DNA of 11,173 nt, from contig CAJMAO010000051.1 in NCBI GenBank assembly GCA_905211345.1, positions 1-11,173 on the forward strand. The letters run 5' to 3'. Positions 1 to 7,032 of the stretch are shown piece after piece. Under the pieces are notes generated by a model that saw nothing but the letters and a program-made list of their open reading frames with translations, had not been told where the DNA came from and did no database searches. The position numbers were made by a program, and so were the translations under genes. How positions within the stretch are numbered: position 1 is the stretch's first letter; each line of letters begins with the position of its first letter. This DNA is from an uncultured Prevotella sp. Lineage in GTDB: Bacteria; Bacteroidota; Bacteroidia; Bacteroidales; Bacteroidaceae.

Positions 1-30
1 GATGCTCTAAACCAGCTGAGCTAAGCGCCC
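1..30 (-). tRNA. tRNA gene, 5' part only (runs off window)
   Basis: On the minus strand the first 30 nt of a tRNA are visible. They fit the cloverleaf: acceptor strand GGGCGCT, TA at positions 8-9, D stem GCTC, D loop AGCTGGTTTA, D stem GAGC, then A and the start of the anticodon stem. The anticodon is outside the window, so the isotype cannot be read. From memory of Bacteroidales tRNAs with the GGTTTAGAGC D arm, tRNA-Val is a reasonable guess, but it is only a guess. A good promoter lies directly upstream. Confidence 0.85.
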
Positions 31-50
31 TTACTTGTCGTAAGCGGTTG

Positions 51-82
51 CAAAGGTATGCTTTTTATGCCAAACCGCCAAA
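51..82 (-). promoter_or_regulatory. Bacteroidetes-type promoter for the tRNA gene
   Basis: The minus strand reads TTTG (82-79), a 20-bp spacer, then TACCTTTG (58-51). This matches the Bacteroidetes primary-sigma consensus of a -33 TTTG and a -7 TAnnTTTG element with about 20 bp between them. It ends 20 nt before the mature tRNA 5' end, as expected for a short tRNA leader. It is the best match to the consensus in the window. Confidence 0.7.
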
Positions 83-111
83 CTTTTAGCCTGTTTTTTA
101 GTAAAAAACAT

Positions 112-144
112 AAAAAAAGATGCCCCGTCAACAACGGAGCATCT
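112..144 (-). terminator. Rho-independent terminator of the ompA-type gene
   Basis: An 11-bp stem with one mismatch (arms 144-134 and 128-118) and a 5-nt loop is followed on the minus strand by seven T residues. It starts 25 nt after the stop of the OmpA-family gene and separates it from the tRNA promoter. Confidence 0.85.
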
Positions 145-169
145 TAATCTTCAGTTAGTCAAACAACCT

Positions 170-1312
170 TTACTTGGCTATCTCGACGGTAGCGCGGCGG
201 TTGTAAGAAGGAGGAACGAGAGTGTCAACACCACCCTTGGCCTCAATCTTTATGTTCTCTCTCTTAACGCCCATCTTAACCAGTTCGTCTGCAACGGTCT
301 CGGCACGGCGCTGCGAAAGGTCGCGGTTGTAGTCGGCGGGACCCGTAGCGCTGTCGGCATAACCTGTTACAATGAGTGTTGCGTTCTTGTCCTTTGAGTA
401 GTCGGCAAGGTTCTTTACGTTGACAAGGTCTTTCCTTGAAGCAATCTTAGCCTTGTCAATGTTGAAGAATACAGATACCGGATTAGTGATGTATTCCTTC
501 TCAACCTTAACCGTAGGCTCTACCTTCTTGTTGGCAAGCTCGTTCTTCAGGCGGGCGTTCTCAGCCTTCTCGTCAGCCAGCTGGGCGTTGAGGGCGTCGA
601 TTTGCGACTGCGACAGAGCCTTGATAGCATCAACATCAGGCACCTTGTTCCAAGTCTTCTTGCCGAGGTTGTAGGTTACACCTACTTCGGCATATACGTG
701 GTTAGGATGTCCCATGATGCCGTATCCGGCGTCGGCTGGCATACCGCAGAGATCTGCTTCGTAGCGGTTCCATCCCACTTCGAAGTTGATGGCGAAACGC
801 TTGTTCAGCCAGAATTGGTTCAAGATACCTACGCTGAGACCGATTGCGTACTTGTTATAAGTACAAGAACGGCCGAGACCGGCTCCTACAAACGGTATGA
901 AGTTCCATACACGGTTCTCGTTGTAGCCGCAGAAGAGGTTGCTCAAGTTGAACAAAACATCCTCACTCAAAATCCAGTACTTGTTTTCAGTGTCGATGTT
1001 CTGGTCGTTCCATACAGACTTACCCCATATTCCTTGCAGCCTTGTACGGAGTCCGAGGCCCGGAGTAAACCATTTACCAATAGCGATCGCAGCTCCAGGG
1101 TTAGAGCGGAACTTCTTGAACGGACTCTTTGAGAAGCCCATTCCGTCTTCATAATTGCCGTACCAAGCCTCCCATGTGACACCGCCCTGAATGAACCAAT
1201 TGCTCCAGAACGAGTTAGTGGCTACGCTGTACTTCTCTGTGGTGTCTTGATTCTGCGCCATTCCGGCTACAGAGACACACGCAAAAAACAATGCGATGAA
1301 TAATCTTTTCAT
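170..1312 (-). CDS. OmpA-family outer membrane protein
   Basis: This 380-residue protein has a signal peptide (MKRLFIALFFACVSVAGMAQ, residues 1-20) and an N-terminal part rich in aromatic, alternating strands (about 35-215) that should form an outer-membrane beta-barrel. A charged, helical linker follows (about 225-270, with the run LNAQLADEKAENARLKNELA), then a C-terminal OmpA domain (about 278-380). In that domain the peptidoglycan-binding signature is seen as GYAD, then DLSQRRAETV. Asp320 and Arg336 match the OmpA residues that hold diaminopimelate. The protein should link the outer membrane to the cell wall, like the Pgm6/Pgm7 porins of Porphyromonas. I chose the ATG at 1312 because the signal peptide begins there; a 31-residue extension to 1405 would cross the promoter. 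The gene stands alone, with its own promoter and terminator. Confidence 0.93.
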   Translation of the reverse strand: MKRLFIALFFACVSVAGMAQNQDTTEKYSVATNSFWSNWFIQGGVTWEAWYGNYEDGMGFSKSPFKKFRSNPGAAIAIGKWFTPGLGLRTRLQGIWGKSVWNDQNIDTENKYWILSEDVLFNLSNLFCGYNENRVWNFIPFVGAGLGRSCTYNKYAIGLSVGILNQFWLNKRFAINFEVGWNRYEADLCGMPADAGYGIMGHPNHVYAEVGVTYNLGKKTWNKVPDVDAIKALSQSQIDALNAQLADEKAENARLKNELANKKVEPTVKVEKEYITNPVSVFFNIDKAKIASRKDLVNVKNLADYSKDKNATLIVTGYADSATGPADYNRDLSQRRAETVADELVKMGVKRENIKIEAKGGVDTLVPPSYNRRATVEIAK

Positions 1313-1379
1313 AACTCTTAATATTAAACAATCAATAAAACATTTTTCCTTAGCACTCACTCTATGAGGGCTTTCACCG

Positions 1380-1406
1380 CAAAGATAATAATAATTTTTC
1401 AACAAA
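1380..1406 (-). promoter_or_regulatory. Putative promoter of the ompA-type gene
   Basis: The minus strand shows TATCTTTG (1387-1380), a full match to the -7 consensus TAnnTTTG, 67 nt before the start codon. A TTTG lies upstream at 1406-1403, but the spacer is only 15 bp, shorter than the usual 19-21, so the -33 element is uncertain. The surrounding AT-rich sequence also fits a strong promoter. Confidence 0.5.
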
Positions 1407-1478
1407 AGATGTTTTTTGTCAACTTTTTTTATAATTTATTTCAATTTATCCGAACAATTCACTACAAACAAGGATATT

Positions 1479-3329
1479 TCAGCCAAACAGCTTCTCTATG
1501 TCATGTTGTTTCAACACCGCTATCACGGGTTTGCCGTCGGGAGTATAGTTGACATTCGAACATGTAAACAGTGTGTTTACGATATTCTCCATTTCATCAT
1601 TGCCGAGCACTTGGCCGTAAGGCAACGCCGCGCTGCGCGCCAGCCTCAGGGCCAACCGCCGGCCGATACCGTCGGCCTGCAAAGCTACATCCTGCGAAGC
1701 GTCGGCCACCATTTCCTTTAGCAATTTTACGAAATCCACACCGTCGATGCCCGCCGGCACGCCGTTGACAGAGTAACTGCCGCCGCCAAGCGGAGTAAGC
1801 TCGAAACCTAGGGAGGCAAGGTCTGTCAGCATGGCTTGCAGGGTGACAGTCTCAGACGGGGTAAACTGTACCATCTCAGGGAACAGCACCTGCTGCGAGC
1901 CAAGGCCGCGGCCGCCGGCCCGTTCGAGATATTTTTCATATAAAATACGCATGTGCGCGCGGTGCTGGTCGATTATCATCAGCCCGGACTTTACGGCGGT
2001 CATTATGTAACGTCCCTTATATTGGTAATGCGAGGGCGACTTTTCCTCTGCCAGTCCGTCGTTTGCGCCAGTACATTCTGCCGTGCCGAACATGTCTGGC
2101 GACGGTTCCGGCGTATCTGTCATGGTGCCGCCCGCGCCTGCGCCGAGACCCTCGTACAGTTTTTCCCACGAACTGTCCACCTGCGTCTTGCCGCCCGGCC
2201 TGTAAGCTGACGACGATGTCCTGAACGGATTATACGACGGATTGACGTCAACTTTCGGGACGTGTGAAAATCCCTGCAAGGGATTATAGACTGGAATGTC
2301 GGGCTTGCCCTCGGTGTCGAAATCAATCGACGGTACGTCATTGAACCGCCCGACAGAGTCTTTCACGGCCGCGAGCAGAATCTGCCATACGGTCTGCTCG
2401 TTCTCGAATTTTATCTCGGTCTTGGTCGGGTGGATGTTCACATCTATATCTTCAGGCTTCACGTCGAAGTAGATAAAGTATGGCACTTGCTCGCCTTGGG
2501 GCACAAGCCGCTCGTAGGCGGTCATCACGGCCTTGTGGAAATACGGATGCTTCATGTAGCGCCCGTTTACGAAGAAATACTGATGGGCACCTTTCTTGCG
2601 TGCCGCCTCTGGCTTCCCTACAAAGCCCTTGATGCTAGCCACGGTCGTTTCTACGCCCACGGGCAGCAAGTCTTGGTTGAGACGCTTGCCGAAGATGTCG
2701 ACAATGCGCTGGCGCAGACTGCCGCTCCTGAGATTGAAAGTCTCAGTGCCGTTATTGTGAAAAGTGAAATTTATCTGCGGATAAACAAGCGCGATACGCT
2801 CGAAGGCGGCCAGGATATTGTTCAATTCGGTGGTGTTCGACTTCAGGAACTTGCGCCGCGCAGGTACGTTGTAAAACAGGTTTTCCACCGAGAAGTTGCT
2901 GCCCACGGGACACGACACTGGCTCCTGCCCCGTCACCTTCGACCCTGCGACCGACAGGTGGGTGCCTATCTCGTCGGCCTCGGTGCGCGTGCGCAGCTCC
3001 ACCTGCGCCACTGCGGCTATCGAGGCGAGGGCTTCGCCGCGGAAGCCCATGGTATGAAGGGCGAACAGGTCGTCAGCCTTACGTATCTTTGACGTGGCAT
3101 GACGCTCGAACGACATGCGCGCGTCGGTCTCCGACATGCCCTTGCCGTCGTCAATAACCTGTATCGACGTGCGGCCGGCATCGGTCACCAGCACGTTGAC
3201 AGTCTTCGCCCCGGCGTCTACGGAGTTCTCCACAAGCTCTTTCACAACCGACGCCGGACGCTGTATCACCTCGCCTGCGGCTATCTGGTTGGCCACCGAG
3301 TCAGGCAGTAATTGTATAATGTCACTCAT
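1479..3329 (-). CDS. mutL: DNA mismatch repair protein MutL
   Basis: This 616-residue protein is the matchmaker ATPase of mismatch repair, coupling mismatch-bound MutS to downstream steps. The N-terminal GHKL ATPase is clear: QIAAGEVIQRPASVVKEL at 15-32, with catalytic Glu31 and Mg-binding Asn35 in ELVENSVDAGA. DDGKGM is at 61-65, ATSKI at 78-82 and GFRGEAL at 95-101. The transducer domain ends near residue 325, with VNIHPTKTEIKF at 297-308. A low-complexity linker follows (about 335-432), then the C-terminal dimerisation domain (433-616). The usual endonuclease motif is altered to DQHRAHMRILYEK (454-466), and the Cys/His motifs near the C-terminus are not seen. The start at 3329 (MSDIIQLLP) fits the family; upstream codons come from a repeat array. 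It is the last gene of the string, 192 nt after its neighbour, and may have its own promoter. Confidence 0.97.
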   Translation of the reverse strand: MSDIIQLLPDSVANQIAAGEVIQRPASVVKELVENSVDAGAKTVNVLVTDAGRTSIQVIDDGKGMSETDARMSFERHATSKIRKADDLFALHTMGFRGEALASIAAVAQVELRTRTEADEIGTHLSVAGSKVTGQEPVSCPVGSNFSVENLFYNVPARRKFLKSNTTELNNILAAFERIALVYPQINFTFHNNGTETFNLRSGSLRQRIVDIFGKRLNQDLLPVGVETTVASIKGFVGKPEAARKKGAHQYFFVNGRYMKHPYFHKAVMTAYERLVPQGEQVPYFIYFDVKPEDIDVNIHPTKTEIKFENEQTVWQILLAAVKDSVGRFNDVPSIDFDTEGKPDIPVYNPLQGFSHVPKVDVNPSYNPFRTSSSAYRPGGKTQVDSSWEKLYEGLGAGAGGTMTDTPEPSPDMFGTAECTGANDGLAEEKSPSHYQYKGRYIMTAVKSGLMIIDQHRAHMRILYEKYLERAGGRGLGSQQVLFPEMVQFTPSETVTLQAMLTDLASLGFELTPLGGGSYSVNGVPAGIDGVDFVKLLKEMVADASQDVALQADGIGRRLALRLARSAALPYGQVLGNDEMENIVNTLFTCSNVNYTPDGKPVIAVLKQHDIEKLFG

Positions 3330-3365
3330 TGTCTTATAATGTTTTCCTGTCACGGCTACGACAGG

Positions 3366-3398
3366 CAAAAATAGCGCCTGCGCCGCCCTGCGTTGCAA
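3366..3398 (-). promoter_or_regulatory. Possible mutL promoter overlapping repeat array A
   Basis: The minus strand carries TATTTTTG (3373-3366), matching TAnnTTTG, 36 nt before the mutL start. A TTG lies 22 bp upstream (3398-3396), inside the first unit of the 22-bp repeat array. The spacing is slightly long. If real, mutL can be transcribed apart from the upstream genes, and anything that binds the array could affect it. Confidence 0.4.
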
Positions 3399-3500
3399 TA
3401 CATGGCCTTTTACGCCGCAAAACACGGTCTTTCGCACTGTAAAAGACGGCCTTTTAGAAGGCAAAAGACGGTCTTTTGCAAGGCAGCATGTAACATATTG
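3395..3500. repeat. 22-bp-period palindromic repeat array A
   Basis: Consecutive units start at 3395, 3417, 3439 and 3461, each exactly 22 bp, and a degenerate fifth unit starts at 3483. Unit four, GCAAAAGACGGTCTTTTGC, holds a perfect 7-bp half-site palindrome (AAAAGAC-G-GTCTTTT). The consensus is G(C/T)AAAAGACGG(C/T)CTTTT followed by about five variable bases. The first unit carries CAATA at columns 2-6 and the last carries CATATTG at columns 12-18, which are near mirror images of each other. The array fills most of the gap between the small membrane-protein gene and mutL. A related array lies at 10226-10326. The function is unknown. Confidence 0.85.
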
Positions 3501-3521
3501 ATTACCAAAAAGTTATATTTT

Positions 3522-3815
3522 TCACAAAGAAAGCAGCAGTTTCCATATTGCGACGAGTATCACCAGCAACACAACTATGACACCGTAGCTCCACACGAAG
3601 CCTCCCGTCCGCTTGCGTTCAAGCCTCCGCCGGGTGTGCTTTGTGGCCCCGGTGAACATACCCCGTATCCTGTCGGCATCCACGGCGCGGCCTTCACCCC
3701 TGCCGAGGTCGGCCTTTGCCTTGTTTTCCACAGCCTTCAACCGGTCCTTGCGCTCATTAACGTACACATAATCATGGTGGAATCCATGCGGACGCCGTTG
3801 TCTGAACAACCCCAT
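3522..3815 (-). CDS. Small C-tail membrane protein of unknown function
   Basis: This 97-residue protein is basic and polar up to about residue 75, rich in Arg and Lys. It ends in one strong hydrophobic segment (about 77-96, SYGVIVVLLVILVAIWKLLL), so it should be tail-anchored in the inner membrane with its N-terminus in the cytoplasm. The opening MGLFRQRRPHGFHHDYVYVN resembles a short Bacteroidetes family that begins MGLFR/K with an aromatic-rich stretch. From memory, some members carry the unlikely name 'riboflavin synthase subunit beta'. I see nothing enzymatic here. It starts 14 nt after the OstA-like gene and is very probably in the same operon, which suggests an envelope role, but no function can be assigned. 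Confidence 0.8.
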   Translation of the reverse strand: MGLFRQRRPHGFHHDYVYVNERKDRLKAVENKAKADLGRGEGRAVDADRIRGMFTGATKHTRRRLERKRTGGFVWSYGVIVVLLVILVAIWKLLLSL

Positions 3816-3829
3816 ACAGCCTCCTTCCT

Positions 3830-5596
3830 TTATCTCTCCACTGCCTTTTCTGCCTCAGGCGGAGCGGCCACCGCGGCTCCTTCCTCCGGAGGCTCCGGCG
3901 TGGCGGGTGGCGTAGAAGTCTGTTTGTCAGTGACAACACCGCCCTCGCCTATGAACTGCAACGGAGCAGAGCGACGCTGTATGTTCTTCAGCTCGGTGCC
4001 CCGGGCTTTGCCGCGCCAGTTGAATATGTCATACTTGTCACGCGGACGGACGTAATCGAACCACGCGAACGATGGCAGCTCCTTCCTCGACGGCGGTATC
4101 TGGGTTATCGGATACATCACGCTGTTCTGCTTGCACGTCCAGATAGACTTCAACTGGCGGTTCTCCATGAACATGCGCATGGTATCGGTCTCAAGGTAAG
4201 TCATGCTTATATACGAGCTGTCCTCATCGTCCTGAAAGTAATACACGCACTGCACGTTGCCCACGGCCTCGGTCTTGTAAATAGCCCCCTTGTCAAAGAA
4301 ACCGAACATCTCGCGCGACGCTATCTGGTTGAACTTAGTGCTGTCGGGCAGCATCTCCACCGAAAGGGCTTGGTTTATTACGTGGGCACGGTCAATGGTC
4401 GAGTCTTTCATGTACACCTCTATAACCTCGCCCAGCAACTGGCGGTTGGCGTTCCATGTAATAGGGTCTTTGTACATAGTAAGACACGAGTCCTTCGTGT
4501 TGTACACCAGCGAGTCGCACACGGCCTGCACGTCGGTACGGTAGGCGCGCACATGGTTGAAGCAATGCGCCTTGCGGTACGCCGAATCAGTGTTTATATT
4601 GAAGGTGTACACCTTCATCGAATCAGAATGTACAAACAACGTGTCGCCCTGCGAGTAGTCCTTGAGCACGGCGCTGTCGGTGGCGAAAGCATAACCGGTA
4701 CTGTCGTTGTACCAAAAATAGTTGCTCGTCATCTGGTTCTTGTTGACCGTGTCGTTGTACACCACATTGCCGAAACCCTCGCTTACAGCCTTCTTGTCAT
4801 CGTTGAACAGGCTGTCAGCGGTCAGTGTCTTGCCGTTGTTCTCGAGCGTGGAGCGGCCGTATAGCCGTGCGAAATCCTTGTCGGTGTCGTAATATCCCTG
4901 CGAAGTGTGGATTACGCTTGCGCCAGATGTTATCTTCGACGGGCCTACGATGTGGGCCAGTGAAGTCTCGGTAAAGTAATGCAGGGTGTCCGTGGCGAGC
5001 ACGAACTTCGGGTTTTTCAGGTTCACGTTATAGTTGAACACCGCCTCACGGGTCTCCGTGTCATACTCTCCCCAGTCAGACACGAGCACGTTCTGCCCGT
5101 CAACCATCTTGCCGCCCTCGAAAAAATAGCCTATGCCGTACAGCCTGTCATAATTCAGGCTGTCAGTATACAGCTTCGTCTGGCGGTGGGTAAGCACGAC
5201 ATTGTGGCGCGCCTCGGCCATTTGGTCGTTGCCGTCGTAATACGCATAGTCGCTGAACAGCGAAAGAGTGTCGCCCTGATACATCCTGACATGGCCGAAA
5301 GCGCGGAACGAATTGCTCTCTTGGTAGAAATAAGCGCTGTCACAATAGAGTTTAGCCCCCTTGTGCCGGAAGGCCACGTTGCCGTTGAGCACCTGTGCGT
5401 CGGGCGTGCGGCCGAACATGTCATACCGCAGCCTGTCGGCATGGATTAAATATACGCGCTCCTGCGTCTTCGGCCTCTGCTTCTTCTTCGGCGCCTGCCT
5501 CGACTGCACGAGGCTAAGCCCAAAAAGGCATAGGATTGCCAATATGATAATCCTATGCCCGCCGAAAAATCTTTTCACGTTATGCCCCATCGTCAT
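3830..5596 (-). CDS. OstA/LptA-like LPS transport protein
   Basis: This 588-residue protein begins with an N-terminal signal or anchor segment (about 10-32, hydrophobic IIILAILCLFGLSLV). It continues with strands typical of the OstA/LptA beta-jelly-roll fold: LNGNVAFRHKGAKLYCDSA at about 70-88, then FGHVRMYQGDTLSLFSDYA, and further similar strands to about residue 430. In Proteobacteria LptA forms the periplasmic bridge for LPS and LptD has a related N-terminal domain. The Bacteroidetes long form is thought to do a similar job, which is inference here. The last 45 residues are rich in Pro, Ala and Glu and probably disordered. Start choice: the ATG at 5596 forms a 4-base ATGA overlap with the upstream stop and is my preference. 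ATGs at 5605 and 5590 are also possible. The SurA-like gene directly upstream fits outer-membrane assembly. Confidence 0.85.
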   Translation of the reverse strand: MTMGHNVKRFFGGHRIIILAILCLFGLSLVQSRQAPKKKQRPKTQERVYLIHADRLRYDMFGRTPDAQVLNGNVAFRHKGAKLYCDSAYFYQESNSFRAFGHVRMYQGDTLSLFSDYAYYDGNDQMAEARHNVVLTHRQTKLYTDSLNYDRLYGIGYFFEGGKMVDGQNVLVSDWGEYDTETREAVFNYNVNLKNPKFVLATDTLHYFTETSLAHIVGPSKITSGASVIHTSQGYYDTDKDFARLYGRSTLENNGKTLTADSLFNDDKKAVSEGFGNVVYNDTVNKNQMTSNYFWYNDSTGYAFATDSAVLKDYSQGDTLFVHSDSMKVYTFNINTDSAYRKAHCFNHVRAYRTDVQAVCDSLVYNTKDSCLTMYKDPITWNANRQLLGEVIEVYMKDSTIDRAHVINQALSVEMLPDSTKFNQIASREMFGFFDKGAIYKTEAVGNVQCVYYFQDDEDSSYISMTYLETDTMRMFMENRQLKSIWTCKQNSVMYPITQIPPSRKELPSFAWFDYVRPRDKYDIFNWRGKARGTELKNIQRRSAPLQFIGEGGVVTDKQTSTPPATPEPPEEGAAVAAPPEAEKAVER

Positions 5597-7032
5597 TTCA
5601 CCCAACCTTCGTATTGGAAATCACAATTCTTGTAACGGTCGTTGATGCGCACGTATGTCGTCTTTATCTTGTCCTTTATCCATTTTGTGAGGAATTCCTC
5701 CCTGCGCTTGGCCAGCACTATGGCTTTCATCGCTTGGAAATCCTCAGTTATCGTGGCGCGATGGGTGTCTATGCGGTTCTTCAACTTCACTATGGCACAC
5801 ATCGTCCGGCCGTTCTTCTCGCTTATCATCTGGAACGGAGCGGACACTTCACCGACCTTGAGCGTATCCACCACCTTAGCGATTTCAGGCGGAAGGTTGC
5901 GCATTTGGAAACGGCTGGTCATGCGGCCGTCGTCGCTACGGTTGGCCATGAGGCCGTTGTTGTTGCGCGTGTCTTTATCATCTGATATGAAAGAAGCCGC
6001 CTGCTCGAACGTAAACTTGCCCAAACGTATCTCGCCACTTATCGAGTCAAGCTGCGCCTTGGCAAGCTCTATTGCCGTTTGGCTTATTTTCGGTTTCCTC
6101 AATATGTGACGCACCTTGATCTTGTCGCCGCGCTTGTCGATGAGCTGGATGATGTGATAGCCGAACTCTGTCTCCACTATCTTTGATATTTTATTAGGGT
6201 CGGTAAGGTTGAACGCCACGCTCGCAAACGTCGGGTCAAGCATTCCACGCCCTACATAGTCCTGAAACTCACCGCCTTGGCGCGCCGTTCCGGGGTCTTC
6301 AGAATACAAACGGGCAAGCGTAGCGAACGAAGTCTCGCCGTTGGTCACGCGGTTTGTATAGTCGCGCAACTCGTCCTTGATGCGGTCAATCTCCTTCTGC
6401 TCAACCAACGGGGTGCGCGTCACAATCTGGACTTCCACCTCCGTAGGGATAATCGGCAGGCTGTCAGCCGGCAAAGCTTCAAAATAACGGCGCACGTCGG
6501 CCGGCGACACCTCGATGTCTTCAACCAGTTTCTGACGCTCGCGCTCGATAAGCAGGCGGTCGCGGAAGTCGTCGTGTATAGTCTGCCGTAACTCGGTGAG
6601 GCTCATATTCTTGTATTCCTCGAGCTTTTCCCTGCCTCCCGCGGTCTGAATCCAGTAGTTAATCTGCCCCTCAACACTCTGGGCCACCTCCGATTCGCTC
6701 ACTTCTATACTGTCGATGGCAGCCTGGTGCAGGAACAACTTCTGTACGGCTATCTGCTCAGGTATGGTGCAATCAGGGTTACCCTGCCACCTCATGCCTT
6801 CAAGCTCGGCTTGAAGTCTTGTGTTTTCAACGTCAGACAGCAGGATAGGTTCGTCTCCGACAACCCATATAACCTCGTCTATCACACTGGCCGGTTCCGG
6901 TCCTGCCTGCACCGAATCGACTCCGGCAACGGAGTCGACGGCGGCCTCGGCCCCCATGCCTGTCAACGGGAAAGCCGCAAGAAAGAGCATTGAAGCCGCA
7001 CGTACGGCTAGTTTCTTTATTTTATCAGTCAT
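5593..7032 (-). CDS. SurA-like periplasmic peptidyl-prolyl isomerase, two parvulin domains
   Basis: This 479-residue protein starts with a signal peptide (about 1-31, hydrophobic core AASMLFLAAFPLTGMG). A SurA-type N-terminal chaperone region follows (about 50-190, opening VIDEVIWVVGDEPILLSDVE). Two parvulin modules come next. The first spans about 196-300, with SEDPGTARQGGEF and ETEFGYHIIQLIDKR. The second spans about 305-420, with KVRHILRKP, less typical, with DDKDTRNNNG in place of the GG-type loop. It ends in a helical tail. This order, N-domain, P1, P2 and C-helix, is that of SurA, which escorts unfolded beta-barrel proteins to the outer membrane. The gene overlaps the upstream PPIase gene by 8 nt and the downstream OstA-like gene by at least 4 nt, so translation is probably coupled. 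Confidence 0.92.
   Translation of the reverse strand: MTDKIKKLAVRAASMLFLAAFPLTGMGAEAAVDSVAGVDSVQAGPEPASVIDEVIWVVGDEPILLSDVENTRLQAELEGMRWQGNPDCTIPEQIAVQKLFLHQAAIDSIEVSESEVAQSVEGQINYWIQTAGGREKLEEYKNMSLTELRQTIHDDFRDRLLIERERQKLVEDIEVSPADVRRYFEALPADSLPIIPTEVEVQIVTRTPLVEQKEIDRIKDELRDYTNRVTNGETSFATLARLYSEDPGTARQGGEFQDYVGRGMLDPTFASVAFNLTDPNKISKIVETEFGYHIIQLIDKRGDKIKVRHILRKPKISQTAIELAKAQLDSISGEIRLGKFTFEQAASFISDDKDTRNNNGLMANRSDDGRMTSRFQMRNLPPEIAKVVDTLKVGEVSAPFQMISEKNGRTMCAIVKLKNRIDTHRATITEDFQAMKAIVLAKRREEFLTKWIKDKIKTTYVRINDRYKNCDFQYEGWVK

Noticed and set aside
602..1132. Long plus-strand open frames opposite the OmpA-family gene
   Set aside because: They lie fully opposite a clear gene, show no known motif, and are typical antisense frames.
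1313..1405. A 31-residue extension of the OmpA-family protein
   Set aside because: It would cover the promoter -7 box and hide a good signal peptide that starts at 1312.
3330..3464. A 45-residue N-terminal extension of MutL
   Set aside because: The extra codons come from the repeat array; the family starts at the MSDIIQLLP methionine at 3329.
3395..3500. A CRISPR array
   Set aside because: The units are 22 bp with only about five variable bases between palindromes, too short for spacers, and no cas gene is present.
3393..4055. A 220-residue plus-strand open frame
   Set aside because: It starts in the repeat array, then lies opposite the small membrane-protein and OstA-like genes; it is a shadow of the high-GC coding strand.
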